Shown here piece after piece: positions 45,516 to 57,895 of a DNA stretch of 64,000 bases. Every line of letters starts with the position of its first letter. The first letter of the stretch is position 1. A program made the position numbers and the translations under genes. A model generated the notes under the pieces. It did no database searches and was not told where the DNA came from. It saw nothing but the letters and a program-made list of their open reading frames with translations. Origin of the DNA: Spirometra erinaceieuropaei (Eukaryota; Platyhelminthes; Cestoda; Diphyllobothriidea; Diphyllobothriidae); assembly GCA_902702965.1 (NCBI GenBank), contig CACRXP010000034.1, positions 1,731,909-1,795,908 of the forward strand, read 5' to 3'.

Positions 45516-46046
45516 GTTATCGATATGCACTGTGTGTGTGCTTACACCTGCCGCTTTGCTGCCAGATCGCAAATTCCGGCCTAAGATTACATCGAAACAG
45601 GCACTGTCTCCTCATCCACTTCCCTTTCGATAGCTAACCTACTTCCATTCAAAATGTATTCGCTACGCACTGATCAAGAAAATTGTCAAATGTCAACCTG
45701 CAAACTCCGCAGCCCAGCTAATAAAGCCATAATCCACCGTAAAGACAAACGAGTTAGCAGTTGCCCGAAGGCCTTCCATTGCAGTTCACAAACTTTAATT
45801 TCAATGGTCAGTCATCGCAGCCATATCGTAGTGGACAATGAAACTCAACTGTCTGGTATGGGCAACTACGCGGTAGCTGTGTTTTGGAAACAGGGTAATT
45901 AGCAAATTGTCGTTGATAATGTGTTAGATCAGGAATCTGAAACAGTGCGTAAGCAGTGTTAATGGTTCAGTGTCCGAAACGCCTTCTGCTTCTTAAATTC
46001 AAGGGGAAACGCAAAGACGATCGTCGGAACAAGAGCTTGATTAGCC

Positions 46047-46083
46047 TGGTGTTTCGGACTCTCACTAGAATCCATAATCAGGG
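46047..46083 (-). ncRNA. Hammerhead-like motif 5' of PLE endonuclease
   Basis: The minus strand reads CTGATTA, stem II GGATTC-TAGTGA-GAGTCC, then GAAACACC. Two core changes (G to T; GTC to ACC) should inactivate it. Its flanks match the two other motifs in this element, so it marks the other terminal repeat. Confidence 0.55.
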
Positions 46084-46314
46084 ACAGCGTTAGACAAGGG
46101 CAGTGCATTGTCCTTGTTGGTCATTTGCGGGTATTAAGCCACACCTGAGGCTAACAAGTATCAGCTACCTGTAATACGGGGGCATTTGTAATAGGGTTTC
46201 TGCAGGTGGAGCGGGGAAACTCACAGGCGACGAGACTAAGTAATTTTATGCACAAGAAAAGCTATTGGGAATGCGCGGTTGTAATTTGAGTGGTTGAGAA
46301 ATAGGTGCCCTAAT

Positions 46315-46398
46315 ACCTAACCATAACCCCTATCATAGCCGGTAACGTCAACCCCTAACCCTAACCCTTACTCACAGCCCTTATCCCGAACCCTTAAA
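46315..46398 (+). repeat. Degenerate telomere-like repeat, right
   Basis: Contains CCCCTAACCCTAACCCTTAC and variants such as CCTAACCATAACCCC and CCCTTAAAC, same strand as the left copy at 43943. Confidence 0.55.
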
Positions 46399-46399
46399 C

Positions 46400-47249
46400 A
46401 TCCAACGCTAAAGGTAGAAGGCCGAAAGTCAGGTAGCCCCATCGACACTGGACCAAAAAAATTGGACACGGCAACAAAGAAGAATGGCCGATAAAAGAAG
46501 ACACACCGCAACCCACAGCGAAACTATGCCAACGTTATCACACCATTAATAATAGTGTATTTTAGGGTAATAGGCAATGCCCTTGATGACCCTATTGAAA
46601 ACGATACATAAAATATAAATGTTAAATGTACATCTTACTAAATTTTTGTCAGTAACATATTTGTTCATGGAAAACGTTTTCACTGTGCGAAACTGCGAAG
46701 GGTGCGGCAGTCGGTCTTTTCAGTGTACATATGCAATTTTAAGTGCAGTTATATTCAATCAGCATAAAGTGCAGTCATTTGCATAGTTTGAGAGGAAACA
46801 TTTTATTAAGAGTCGGAATGTTCTAAGTAGGGATGAAATTAAGAAATAAAATTTATGGCTGGCCGCAGATAGTCCTGTAGTGAGAGTCGTCGTTTATCAA
46901 AAATCAAACGATCCAACTCAACATAATTCAGTAGGTCAACAGTATTGTGTCCATCAGGTGCGATTGCATGATCACATCGTCCCTCAAAACAAATTTAAAG
47001 CAATTGACAATGCTTTGTCTAGTTTTCATAGAGGGGGTCTATTAATAGCATAAATAGTTGCAAAGAAGGATCGCTTTTCCACCAGGAAGCCACAGAAAGC
47101 ATCATACTCCAACTCACAGAGCTTAACTGTATCAACTCTTCAGAGGATTCCTAATCGAGGTCCAAATAGGTAAATTGTACACAAATTCCAAAGCTCCTCA
47201 AGTAGGATGGCATGTTTGCTCGCCTTTAAGCCATACATACAGCAGATGT
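46400..47249. other. AT-rich, no supported feature
   Basis: No open frames of note and no recognised repeats. Confidence 0.5.
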
Positions 47250-48215
47250 GCTAACTCATGAAATGTTAGCGGAAATTCTGAAAGACGTTTCCACTCAAAA
47301 ATATTACTTAAGTAAGGTTGTAATAGAAGTCACCGCGTGGCACATCTTTAGATAAATCAATTACCTCAGGATTCCAGTTTCTGAATGAACTTCTTTCCGG
47401 CCGTCTGCCAAAACTACACCATGCAGAAAATGACTACCTAATTAACATGAATTTTACCATTGATTTTGGATGCCCGTACAAATATGTCTCATAGTGAACA
47501 TGTAAAAAATTATTCGCTTATTTAATCTTTTGGTAAAAAAATAAGTCTTCTTTAAATTTTGTACTTAAAAGAAGAATATTATTTGGTTTTAAAAAAGTTT
47601 CCAATTATGAGATATTCAGGACCGTGTTATGGTCGTTCAAAAAACACCATGTGTCTGAAGTTACTATTGTTGCTTGTTAAGTTTATAATATGGCTTATAT
47701 CCACTGCCAAAATTTAATGAACCCTATATAGTCTCCTCCTAGTAGTGCATAAGAAATGTATGATTTTGTTTTCACGCAAAAGACATAGCTTTTAGTCTGA
47801 AAACCCTGAATCCGAGTACAATGGCATGTTGAGTTCAAAATTATTCGGAAATCGGAAAAGTTTTCAAAACCGCATTATGCCCCTCCTTCAAGTACATTAC
47901 TCGAAGAAGGCGTAACTTTCCGCCAAATGGAAATATGAGCGAATACTTTTATGCATGTTTTTATGAAATATATTTGAATTTATAAGGGCATCGTAAATCA
48001 ATGATAATAATTAATACTAACAAGTAGTCATCTTTTACAGAATGTAGTCTCAAGCGGCTAAAAAAGTTCCTTCAAAGTCAGCATCCTAAACTAACTGCGT
48101 TATCTTCAGATCATGCTGCGCTGTGGCCAATATTACTACAATAATTAAGTAGTCTTGTCGAGTAGAAAACGCCTTTCAGAATATCTGCCAACATTTCATG
48201 ATTTAGCGCATCTGA
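47250..48215. mobile_element. Long-TIR element, copy 3
   Basis: Left end CTCATGAAATGTTAGCGGAA; right end ...ATCTGCCAACATTTCATGAT, its inverse. Arms carry the family blocks (AAAATGACTACCTAATTAA; ACAAGTAGTCATCTTTTACA). About 960 bp, no coding capacity. Confidence 0.75.
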
Positions 48216-48819
48216 CTTATATGCTGCCTATAACAGATAGTATAATCACGTTCTTTATGCAAAAGTGAGCGGTAGTGGGAAACGGTGGTCGTTCTGTTTA
48301 ATTTGAAGGGGAATCTAAGAGAATTTAGACCGCGGGACCATTTGTAGCTCCACTGCGAAGATACAATATGCTGCGTATTATGGCAGACTTAGTTTTGTAG
48401 ACTGAAGTCAACAGTTCATGATTATGTGGTGGGAGTACTCTAAGCGCTTAGCAGAAATCTGGAAAGGGAGCATTTGCAGAGGGGACAGAAAAACGAATGT
48501 AATGCAAGACAGTGTGTTGTCGAGACGTGTCTTCCGCCTGGTCTGACAGTTGTGAGTATGTGATGAGGGAGCTAGGAGATCGTGCCTGTCTGCCATTGGA
48601 TATCGCATTTGAGAGCTGAAGGCGAGAAAGTGTGCAAACGCAGGCCGCATGTTTATCGATTGCGCGCCCGTGAATAAATCAGCGTGGGTGAGACTGATGC
48701 TCGCGTGCACGGGATGCACAGTGGGATGTGATCAGGCTTTGCGTGGAACATTGGAAAGCCCGACGTCTTAAAGTCGAATAAGTGAGACGGGGCGAACTTG
48801 GTGGCGACGGCGGTGGTGA

Positions 48820-48861
<42 letters not shown>

Positions 48862-48872
48862 AAGTAGTAGTG
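48820..48872 (+). repeat. GTA microsatellite
   Basis: About 16 near-perfect TAG/GTA triplets with one GAA interruption. It explains the serine or leucine runs in overlapping open frames. Confidence 0.97.
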
Positions 48873-50224
48873 GTATGTTCATCCAGACTCAAAATATACC
48901 CACAACCTGCTCCCACGGACTGTCTACACTGAAAAGGGGTGCCTTCGAAAAAGACCGGCTATGTGTATTCACACTATTGGAGGCTGTTATTTAGTGAATG
49001 GAGGCATAGAAGATACATTCAGCTGGCTGCGGACAAAATATGGATGTTTTGGCAAAAATGTACCGGGAACAGGGCAAAAGTTTTTTCTTCCTTCCTAACG
49101 GTATCGTCGTGCATGGGCCATGACTTGGCTTGAAACCCTTGGGCTTACCTAGAGCAACTTTTCGTAAACTGCGTATTTTTAAGCCGGCGATGAATAAGTG
49201 GATCAGCGGCACAGTGGAATAGGGAATCCGCTTCCTCTTAAGAGAAAGTATGTGAAAGAGATTAGGAAAAAGAAGACTAGAACTTTGCAATAGGAAGCAA
49301 ACAGGCAGGCATGACTTTAAGAAAAGCAGGGCGCATTACGAAAATGTTTCGACCAGTTAGATGAGAGGTTTAGACAACAAAAAGAGCTTTTATTGAATCT
49401 AATAGGTGACATTTTCAAATCTGCGTTATTTTATGTTCTATGAAAATATCCAAATAAGTTACCGCACAACAACCAGTAATCGGGCGGCTATGTTAATTTT
49501 AAGCATAGGGCAAAATACTTCCGTATAGTCTGGTTTCAACTGATTCGCGACCTAGAAACGGTAAGAACGGAAGTTTAACAGTTTTAACAATATCATAATA
49601 TTTGAGTGATCTTCCCATTGTGCATTTATGATCATACAAAAAAGCCTTAACGCGAGTAACTATTGAGAAAATGCCTCCAATATAAAAAAATTAAAAGAGA
49701 TTTTTTCGTTAATAGCAGAAAGTGTATGCTTATTTTTCATGAAAGTAAAGAAGCCGACCAAAGCTAAGTCATTTTAATATAGCCAAAGTGATATGTTTGC
49801 GATTACACCTACTGATTCTATTTATACGTATTAGGTACTAGCTTTCCTGTCAGCATATGAGCTTACGAAACTCTTTATTCTCGTGAAGTCCGTATTAGCG
49901 AACTCAGGCGATTTCCTGTTTTTCTGAGTCATCTGCATCTAGCGCAGTCCAAAAACAGAAAAATTAAAGCACGTGCACGTGAAACCCCTTTTGGTATTTA
50001 AACGTCGGGTGCAATTTGTTGGTTTAGAGTCATACTTGACATTAAACTAAATACTCTGTGTTATTCAAATGTAAACGTAACTGAAAAGCGGTTTTCAAAT
50101 GTTATTTTACTTACTCAGTCGCCTGAATGGAAAGTCTATCGTGCATCCAAATCTAAAGTTCTCTCAGTTTTGGCGTTTTAGGAATTTTCGCTATTCTAAA
50201 AACGTTCTAAGGATTCAAAGCAGG
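48873..50224. other. AT-rich, no supported gene
   Basis: Only short shadows; nothing recognised. Confidence 0.5.
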
Positions 50225-51312
50225 CGTGGCGTCATGATCGATGCGCCGATTGATGCATGAATCATCACAGTGAATGCCCTCCAGAAATTCTCAGCCCTTC
50301 TTGTATGGCCAGAAAGCGACAATGCACGTTCTATCCCAAGAAAATTTGTACTCAGTTTCTAGCGTACACATGGTAACCTGGGGTGACTCGTCACTCCTCT
50401 ATAATGCCAACTAGAATTCATGTACGCGTGTGGAGGCGGATTTCCCGGGTTGACTACAATATAGAGCATTACAGGTGCATCATGGTGTCTCATAGGCGGC
50501 TCCCTCTTTATCCAAATAGCTGACCCTATCTTGAAGGTGTACAAGCTAGTTGCGTAGTGTAGTCGTCGGTTTGTCCGCCACTTGTATTTGGTGCTTCCTA
50601 AGGCGCTTTCCAACGGGTTCAGACACATTTTTAGTGTAAGGAGAGGTTCTCCAGTTTTTTTTGGTTTTATACGTCCCTATCGTCCTCTTTTGATTCCTGT
50701 TGTCTCATGAATAGGTGTAAGAAATCCCCACAGTAGACATTTTGAGAAAATATGTTGAAGAAATAAGTCAGTTCTTTTTTGTATCCTTCGCCATAAGAGC
50801 AGCGTATTTTCGCTCGATTTGACAGAATGTTAACAGAACTCCGCATGTGATCGATAAGGTGGTTACTCTCATAATGAAGAAAAACTTTCGCATAAGCGGT
50901 ACACTGACGTGTGGAGTGTCCACTGAAATTCTCGCCGTACGAGAACATCGGTAAATGGGAGTTTGTAGTCGGCATCTTTTTCAAGTGTGAAGGGTAATTT
51001 TTGGCAGTGTTGATTTGATAACGCTCTACAGCGTTCTCAATCGAATTTTTTTAACGATGACAAATGTGCCATATATGTAGCGCGCATATAATTTTGGATT
51101 AAATAATGGTAGGGTCATAGTATTCAATTTTTGCATTGTGACCTCAGTCAGAAAGTAAGAAATATGTGACCCCATAGGAACTCCTTTAGGTCGTCGACAG
51201 TAGTCATATGCAAACGAAGAGTTTAGTTTCCGATATAAGTCTAAGTGTTCAAGCAAAGCTTTCTGGCTGAGGCGACGATGCAAAAATAGATGCTGTGACC
51301 CTACTATTATTA
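50225..51312 (-). pseudogene. PLE remnant: RT, thumb and endonuclease tail
   Basis: Reading down the minus strand: RT block LDLYRKLNSSFAYDYCRRPK then GVPMGSHISYFLTEVTMQKL and KLYARYIYGTFVIVKK (51300-51030), where YVDD has become YIYG, so the catalytic aspartates are lost. Then the thumb, VFLHYESNHLIDHMRSSVNI and KKELTYFFNIFSQNVYCGDF (50900-50740). Then the end of the endonuclease, EFLEGIHCDDSCINRRID (about 50290-50230). Several stops and shifts. Its RT differs from that at 3.6-4.3 kb, indicating another PLE lineage. Confidence 0.75.
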
Positions 51313-51359
51313 AATTCCAAATTATGTGTACGTGCACTGTCGGTTTCTGCCCACATGCG

Positions 51360-51440
51360 AATGGCAGAGGATTTCTAGAGGCCATTAACTGTGATGATTC
51401 ATGCATCATTCGACGAATCGATCTAGACGCCATGCCCACA
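51360..51440 (+). pseudogene. PLE endonuclease tail, plus strand
   Basis: Reads GRGFLEAINCDDSCIIRRID, the same conserved C-terminal block as the minus-strand copy at 50.23 kb, within an otherwise unrecognised frame (51324-51551). Two PLE pieces of one lineage therefore lie in inverted orientation. Confidence 0.6.
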
Positions 51441-51666
51441 AATCATCAAGGAAAATATAAAAGATCATATGCAATCAAACGCGATATCAGTCCAGAGCAT
51501 CAACCCATTCTCAGCATTGATACGACAGCATCGAATTTTCAGACGTGTTAAAATTTTGACAGTTTTTCGCGTCTTCTACTCGTTTAACGACGACCTGGGT
51601 AACTAGGGGCGAAAATGTGCGATGCTAAATTAGCCCAGTTTCCCAAAGGACTCATTTTTCTTCGAT

Positions 51667-52672
51667 ATACAATGGGTGACCGATATCATGAAATGTTGGC
51701 TGAAATTCTGAAATGCGTTTTCGATTAGGAAGGATTACTGGATCGCGGTTGTAATACTGACTATCTGGCGGCATACTCTTATAACATTTCGGACTCGGCA
51801 GGATGCCGGCTTTTAAATGCACTTCTTTTCAATCTCCTGTAGGAAGCGTGCTTGGTAAAAAATGACTACTTATGTAGCATGCGTTTCTCCCATTGATTTT
51901 CGACGGCCTTGCAAATTCAAATATATTTTATAAAAACCATAGACAAAAATATGCTTTCTTTTAGTCAATCAATAGAGAATCACGCCTTTTTTATATTTTA
52001 TACTTAAGGAAGGAGTATAATAAGGATTAAAAAAGTTTCTAATTATGAGACTTTTTAAGACCGCGAAATGTCCATTCACGTACCATCGTACCTGGCCGTT
52101 TACCACTGCTCCTCATGAAATGTACAACATGGTCCGCATCCATTGCAAAATTGTATGGACTCTGTATGATATCTCTTTAATGGCATAGAAAAATACCTGA
52201 TTTTCTTTACGCGGAACGCATGCACCTTGTAGAGTGAAATCACTAAGCACTAATGCAACGAATGATCAGGCTCCAAATTATTCGGCAATTAAAAAAACTT
52301 TTTAAAAACCTAATTATACTCCTTTCTGAAGTAGAAAACATAAAGAGGATGTGATTCTCTATTGATTGACTAAAAGAAAGCATATTTTGTTTATGGTTTC
52401 ATTAAAATATATTTGAATTTGCAAGACAATCAAAAATCAATGGGAAAATGCATGCTATATAAGTAGTCATTTTTTACCAAGCACGCTTCCTACAGGAGAT
52501 TGAAAAGAAGTGTATTTAAAAGCCGGCATCCAGCCAAGTCCGAAATGTTATAAGAGTATGCCTTAAGATTATTAGAATTACAACCGCGACCAAGTACTCC
52601 TCCCTAATCAAACACACATTTCAGAATATCAGCCAACATTTCATCAGATTGGTCACTCACTGTATATGTGCG
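51667..52672. mobile_element. Long-TIR element, best-preserved copy 4
   Basis: Terminal inverted repeats of about 390 bp (51667-52062 and 52268-52672), roughly 90 percent identical by eye, flank a 200-bp middle. Outer ends read ACAATGGGTGACCGATATCA and, inverted, ACAGTGAGTGACCAATCTGA. No transposase is encoded. This is a MITE- or foldback-like non-autonomous DNA element; the superfamily is unknown. A transcript would form a long hairpin. Confidence 0.85.
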
Positions 52673-55087
52673 TGTATATATGTATCATAAGACGTATTTA
52701 GTTGCTTAAAAATAAGGCAACATTTGGGAGTTCCATGAACGAATAATTTAGGACACTTTCGGGTACAAAGCATAATAGAAACACGCAATACAGAGGACGG
52801 TTCACTAATGCTATTGTTATTCAGCAAACGTCTGTGAACCCGTTCCTTCGTATTGCTGAATGAGTCAGTGCGGCGTTAGATTGTTCTGCATATGAGAGAA
52901 GTTCAAAGTGATTCTAATTGCGCTTGAATTGACGAGAGCGTTTCGCACTGACGGCTGTGTACACAGTTGATTTTGTTTAAGCCCAGAACGCAAGGCAATA
53001 ACGGTAATCTAAAAAGGACAAAGCTAACTACAGTTTATTTCTCTAGTACTGACTGACCACTGTTGTTTGCGTATAGGCAAAGACTCTAGATTTGACTCTC
53101 CAAGGCAAACAGAAATGCACTCATTACATCTTGCGACTAAGACAGTTTAATGAAAGACGTCCTTATGCGACTGTAGTCATGTCCGATTCTAGCCGACAAA
53201 GTTTGGGCTGAGATCTAAGTGGCAGACAAATTTATTCAATTGCTTGACGACAAACTGTCCAGCCCCCAAGGCATCTATTCTTGCTCTCCGATGCAGAAGT
53301 GTCAGCGCTTATTGACGACAAAAAGTCAGAAATGACCACTTCAGGACGTCTTATTACAACGGTATCGTTTTGCGACTACTATATGTTCGTCACTATGCTG
53401 ACACCTGCGTGGGCTCTGAAAGGATAGCCACGGGAAAGAAGACGATTTTCAAGTTTGATCTGCATTATGAATGAGCCAGTGGCCGTATATTCCATGTGGC
53501 GGAACAAATAACCTCGGTCACCAAGTGGGCACTAAGTCCCACAGGCTTAGCTGGAAGAATCTTAACATCAATAAATTCAAAAGCGTCAACACAAACTAGC
53601 TGTACCTATCTTGCCCGCCAATATTCGCGTGCCCCGCAATGCGAATTTTGGCATGGTTTCGCAGGCTGACGGAACCAATACTTCGGTGTGAAAAGCATTG
53701 CCACATTCGAGAAGACAGCTTTATTAACGCTGAACGGTCATCTGCGGTGCCTTTGCGTAATTATCAGTCTGTTTCTGGGTTCAGTTTTATGCCACAAATG
53801 TCTGACTAACGTAAATCATTTGGCAATATTCACATAAAGCTGAACGACGCTCATGGAATTCACATGCGCTCATTTTAACGATGCAAATCCAGTATATGCA
53901 GACGATGGCAGAATATTTCAGGTATATGTGGCAGCAGAAAATTCCGACTGGTTTTAGTATCGCGGGGCCAGGTGTTTTTAGCGCGATTTCCTGTTCACTC
54001 CCCATCCAATGTTACCCAGGTAATCGGCGTTACCTTAGTGTTATATAGTTAATGCTCAGTAGACAATTTTAAAGGTGATGACCAAAGTCCAGCATGTACA
54101 AGTTCTTAAAATCTTCTTCTTTGGAGCCATGTAGTAGGACGAGAGAGAATATTCATTTGGGGAGTATCCTATGTAACTTAAAAATCCCAAGGCCGAATAA
54201 CTCACTAGCGGCCAGCCGCAGGGCTAGTGAATTGCAGAAAATGCCTAACTCTATCTGTTCAGCAACATGACAACGGCGCTTTCAAAGGACTCGGCGATTG
54301 GTATTCATTTATGTCGGCTACTAGGAGATAATTACTTTCTCCCGTATATGTCGGGGAGAATCAAATGAGCAGCGTTCTAATGCTGTCATCTAGCCACAAC
54401 GTTATTTTATTTTGCAGACGATGTTAAAATTCCAGCAAGAGACTCCTAATGGAAGTGAATTCTCACTACTACTTTTTGTGTGGAGGTTAATGTCGTTGAG
54501 TGAATTACTGCCAGAGAGTATTTAAGGATCTAAACAGTCAAGTCCGGCAAACATACGCTTCCGATTATTCGTCATCAGACCTGCACAGTAATATAAAATA
54601 ATCAACTAATGAAAGCCTGTCGCTAGCGTTATTGTTGCTCACGTGATTAACAGTGGCCACCGAGTGGACGCCAACCAACCACTTTGAGCCATCTATGAAG
54701 TGCCGGCGAGGCAGTCCAAATTCCTGCGTCAGCGGGTACTTGCGACGTCAGACGTAGTGGACATACGAGTACTCAAGCAATCTTGCGCTCGCATAAAGCG
54801 TTTGTACAAATGCTTGGGCCCTCGTAGGCAATGACAAACTCAGCACGTGTTTCCACTCATGGCACGTCGCCTTACAGCGATGAAACAGGGACAATTATTT
54901 GCCAGACACCTTCCTTCTCCCTCCCTAAGCCCCTGACAGAACGCTACTCTGGCCCCTGCTCTCTGAACTCCCCTCAACCCTCTCCTTCATACTAATTTTC
55001 TTTGGTTCTTTGACATTTGCTATTCTATACTCCTTTTTAGTACTGTGCAGGACGTATACTGAATAATCGAAAGTGGACGTCTGCCGG
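52673..55087. other. No supported gene
   Basis: A minus frame of 72 codons at 53787-54005 has no supporting signals. Otherwise short frames only. Confidence 0.5.
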
Positions 55088-55296
55088 ATTTGACTTCAGT
55101 TTCAGTTTATTAAGGGAAATATAGGCGAGCGCCTTTGAACTCCCTATTGGTTACAAGTCGTCGGAGAAAAACATTGATAGTGGGAAGGAGAAAAAAGGGG
55201 TTTTGTACATAATCGTCGACAGCTAGTCAAAAAGAGTAATCAATAACGGTTACTAACAAGTTACCAGTAGTATAAACAATTTTAAGTTGATGCCAG

Positions 55297-56098
55297 TTAT
55301 GTGAGTGGATGCAAGGCTGGTAACTGGGAGGCTTGATGCGCGTCAAGTCTAAACTTAAAGGAATTCACACAGGAGGAGGTTTCAACATCGGTGGGCAGGG
55401 CATTCCACGCTGCAACCACTCTGTGATTGAAAAAGAACTTTCTCCCATTGATTCTTGCTTTCCCGGCGCGTAGTTTTAGGGGATGACCGCGCAAATTGGG
55501 CGTGTTAGCTTGTGTGAAATAATCAGTGGGATCTAAACAACAGTCTAGGCCGTTGATAATGCGAACTGCAAGTATAAGGTCACCACGTAATTGCCTATAA
55601 GAAAGTGGAAACAGGTTGAGAGTTGACAGTCGAGATTCGTAAGACAGCGCTCCCAGACCTTGTGTCATTTTGGTCGCCCGTCTCTGGACCTTCTCCAAAA
55701 CCGTATAGTCCTTGGCAGCCCAAGGTCTCCACGCCTGTATGGCGTATTCTAGATGAGGCCTCACGTAGGTGCCAAATATTTTTGAAAAGCTGTCTAGATC
55801 AAATTCCATAAATGCTCGCTTAATGAGTTGCAGTGTAGCCATAGCCGATTTAGCCGCCTGCGCGCAGTGCAGTGTTGGTTTGAGTGAAGATGTAATCCAT
55901 ACACCGAAGTCCTTCTGACTGTCAACCTGTTGCAATGGTGTGCCCTTTAGAAAGTAAGTCCTGGGGCTGGAGTCTCTGAAGCTGCCTAGTTGAAGAAAGT
56001 TGCACTTGCTTATATTGAAGAGCATAAGCCAGCGCTTCGACCAGTCTTCGAGTCTGTACAGGTTTGCTTGCAGGTGGTCTGCGTCTGCCGCATTGTGA
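55297..56098 (-). CDS. LINE RT C-terminal region
   Basis: Open from the gap edge to a stop at 55297, about 266 codons. It reads DHLQANLYRLEDWSKRWLM, FNISKCNFLQLG, VDSQKDFGVWITSSLKPTLH, FGTYVRPHLEYAIQAWRPW, VLEKVQRRATKM and VAAWNALPTDV, the conserved string after the RT active site of CR1/jockey-like LINEs. No internal stops, so a fairly young copy. The catalytic motif itself would lie in the gap. Confidence 0.9.
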
Positions 56099-56099
56099 A

Positions 56100-57066
56100 N
56101 NNNNNNNNNNNNNNNNNNNNNNNNNNNNNNNNNNNNNNNNNNNNNNNNNNNNNNNNNNNNNNNNNNNNNNNNNNNNNNNNNNNNNNNNNNNNNNNNNNNN
56201 NNNNNNNNNNNNNNNNNNNNNNNNNNNNNNNNNNNNNNNNNNNNNNNNNNNNNNNNNNNNNNNNNNNNNNNNNNNNNNNNNNNNNNNNNNNNNNNNNNNN
56301 NNNNNNNNNNNNNNNNNNNNNNNNNNNNNNNNNNNNNNNNNNNNNNNNNNNNNNNNNNNNNNNNNNNNNNNNNNNNNNNNNNNNNNNNNNNNNNNNNNNN
56401 NNNNNNNNNNNNNNNNNNNNNNNNNNNNNNNNNNNNNNNNNNNNNNNNNNNNNNNNNNNNNNNNNNNNNNNNNNNNNNNNNNNNNNNNNNNNNNNNNNNN
56501 NNNNNNNNNNNNNNNNNNNNNNNNNNNNNNNNNNNNNNNNNNNNNNNNNNNNNNNNNNNNNNNNNNNNNNNNNNNNNNNNNNNNNNNNNNNNNNNNNNNN
56601 NNNNNNNNNNNNNNNNNNNNNNNNNNNNNNNNNNNNNNNNNNNNNNNNNNNNNNNNNNNNNNNNNNNNNNNNNNNNNNNNNNNNNNNNNNNNNNNNNNNN
56701 NNNNNNNNNNNNNNNNNNNNNNNNNNNNNNNNNNNNNNNNNNNNNNNNNNNNNNNNNNNNNNNNNNNNNNNNNNNNNNNNNNNNNNNNNNNNNNNNNNNN
56801 NNNNNNNNNNNNNNNNNNNNNNNNNNNNNNNNNNNNNNNNNNNNNNNNNNNNNNNNNNNNNNNNNNNNNNNNNNNNNNNNNNNNNNNNNNNNNNNNNNNN
56901 NNNNNNNNNNNNNNNNNNNNNNNNNNNNNNNNNNNNNNNNNNNNNNNNNNNNNNNNNNNNNNNNNNNNNNNNNNNNNNNNNNNNNNNNNNNNNNNNNNNN
57001 NNNNNNNNNNNNNNNNNNNNNNNNNNNNNNNNNNNNNNNNNNNNNNNNNNNNNNNNNNNNNNNNNN
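56100..57066. other. Assembly gap (N)
   Basis: 967 undetermined bases inside the LINE. Confidence 1.
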
Positions 57067-57785
57067 GAAGGGGCTGTCATATTGGTATTTATGTCCCCGT
57101 GAAGTTCATCCGCGGATCTTGTTGGGGCATCATGAATAGTTGCACGATGTGGTTGATCGGCACTGCCTCCCATCAGAGGGCTCTGAAGAGAGCTTGACCC
57201 CCATGAATTAGAGGCTTCCTCGGCTCGGTTCTCAAGTCTGTTGACATGGGAATTCGCGGTGGCAGCTAATTCCACCGTGGGTCCATAACCATATGTCATT
57301 GCGCTAATTGATAAGCCCTCTAAGTTAGGCTCCGGAAATGAGCACATTGTATGGGTATTTCTACGGTTGGGCGTCAACTGCTCCTTTCCTTTCACTTCTT
57401 CTGCTGGCACATTTACGGTCGTTTCGTTTTTCAACTGCTTTTCGGACAAGACCGATATGCTTTCTTTCGTAATCTGGCGACTTTTCTTCGTGGTGCTAGG
57501 TGTAGTCTTCTTCTTATTCTTTTTTTCATCGGATGCCACTATTTGCCTACTAACAGCAGTTGTCTTATTCACCACATGATTGCTTTCTGGGGATTCTTTA
57601 CACTGGATGGCTCTCGCTCTACTCCGATTTAAACTCTGCGTAGATAACCCCGGGCGGGCCTCTGAAGAAAGAGTTTTGTGTATAAGTTCCTTCAGATTTC
57701 TTACTTCTTCCTCTAGTTGATGCATCTTGTAGGCTATCGTTTGACAACCATTACATGAATATCCTACGAGATCCTGTGGTGACAA
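57067..57785 (-). CDS. LINE ORF1-like protein, amino-terminal part
   Basis: About 239 codons from ATG 57785 into the gap. It begins MSPQDLVGYSCNGCQTIAYK with a CxxC pair, then a coiled-coil-like QLEEEVRNLKELIHKTL, then a basic, low-complexity region (KKNKKKTTPSTTKKSRQ). Composition and position 5' of the RT frame on the same strand suggest ORF1, an RNA-binding chaperone. No defined domain is recognisable. Confidence 0.55.
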
Positions 57786-57821
57786 ATTAACAAAGCTTTT
57801 AGCTGTGTGCTCCGGTCATGC

Positions 57822-57895
57822 GGCGATAGTGCAGGGGTTAGCGGAGCTGGCTCTAACTTCTGAGGTCCCCGGTTCCAACCCCAAGTGCGCGTTAC
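57822..57895 (+). repeat. tRNA-like SINE head
   Basis: Box A-like TAGTGCAGGGGTTAGCGG and box B-like CCCCGGTTCCAACCCC at normal tRNA spacing. One conserved box B position is changed and the acceptor stem is not closed, so it is a SINE or pseudo-tRNA. It lies 37 bp upstream of the LINE ORF1 start, in opposite orientation. Confidence 0.5.

Larger units (their letters stand above)
55088..57785 (-). mobile_element. CR1-like LINE with assembly gap
   Basis: Minus-strand element: ORF1-like frame at 57067-57785, gap 56100-57066, RT C-terminal region 55297-56098, then 3' end with AATAAA (about 55105) and a CTGAAACTGAAGTC tail. The gap hides at least the endonuclease and RT core. TSDs were not identified. 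Confidence 0.75.

Noticed and set aside
48653..48994. Poly-serine or poly-leucine proteins
   Set aside because: They are translations of the GTA microsatellite.
56010..57785. 591-codon single protein across the gap
   Set aside because: The frame exists only because N bases carry no stops; the right-hand and left-hand parts belong to different LINE reading frames.
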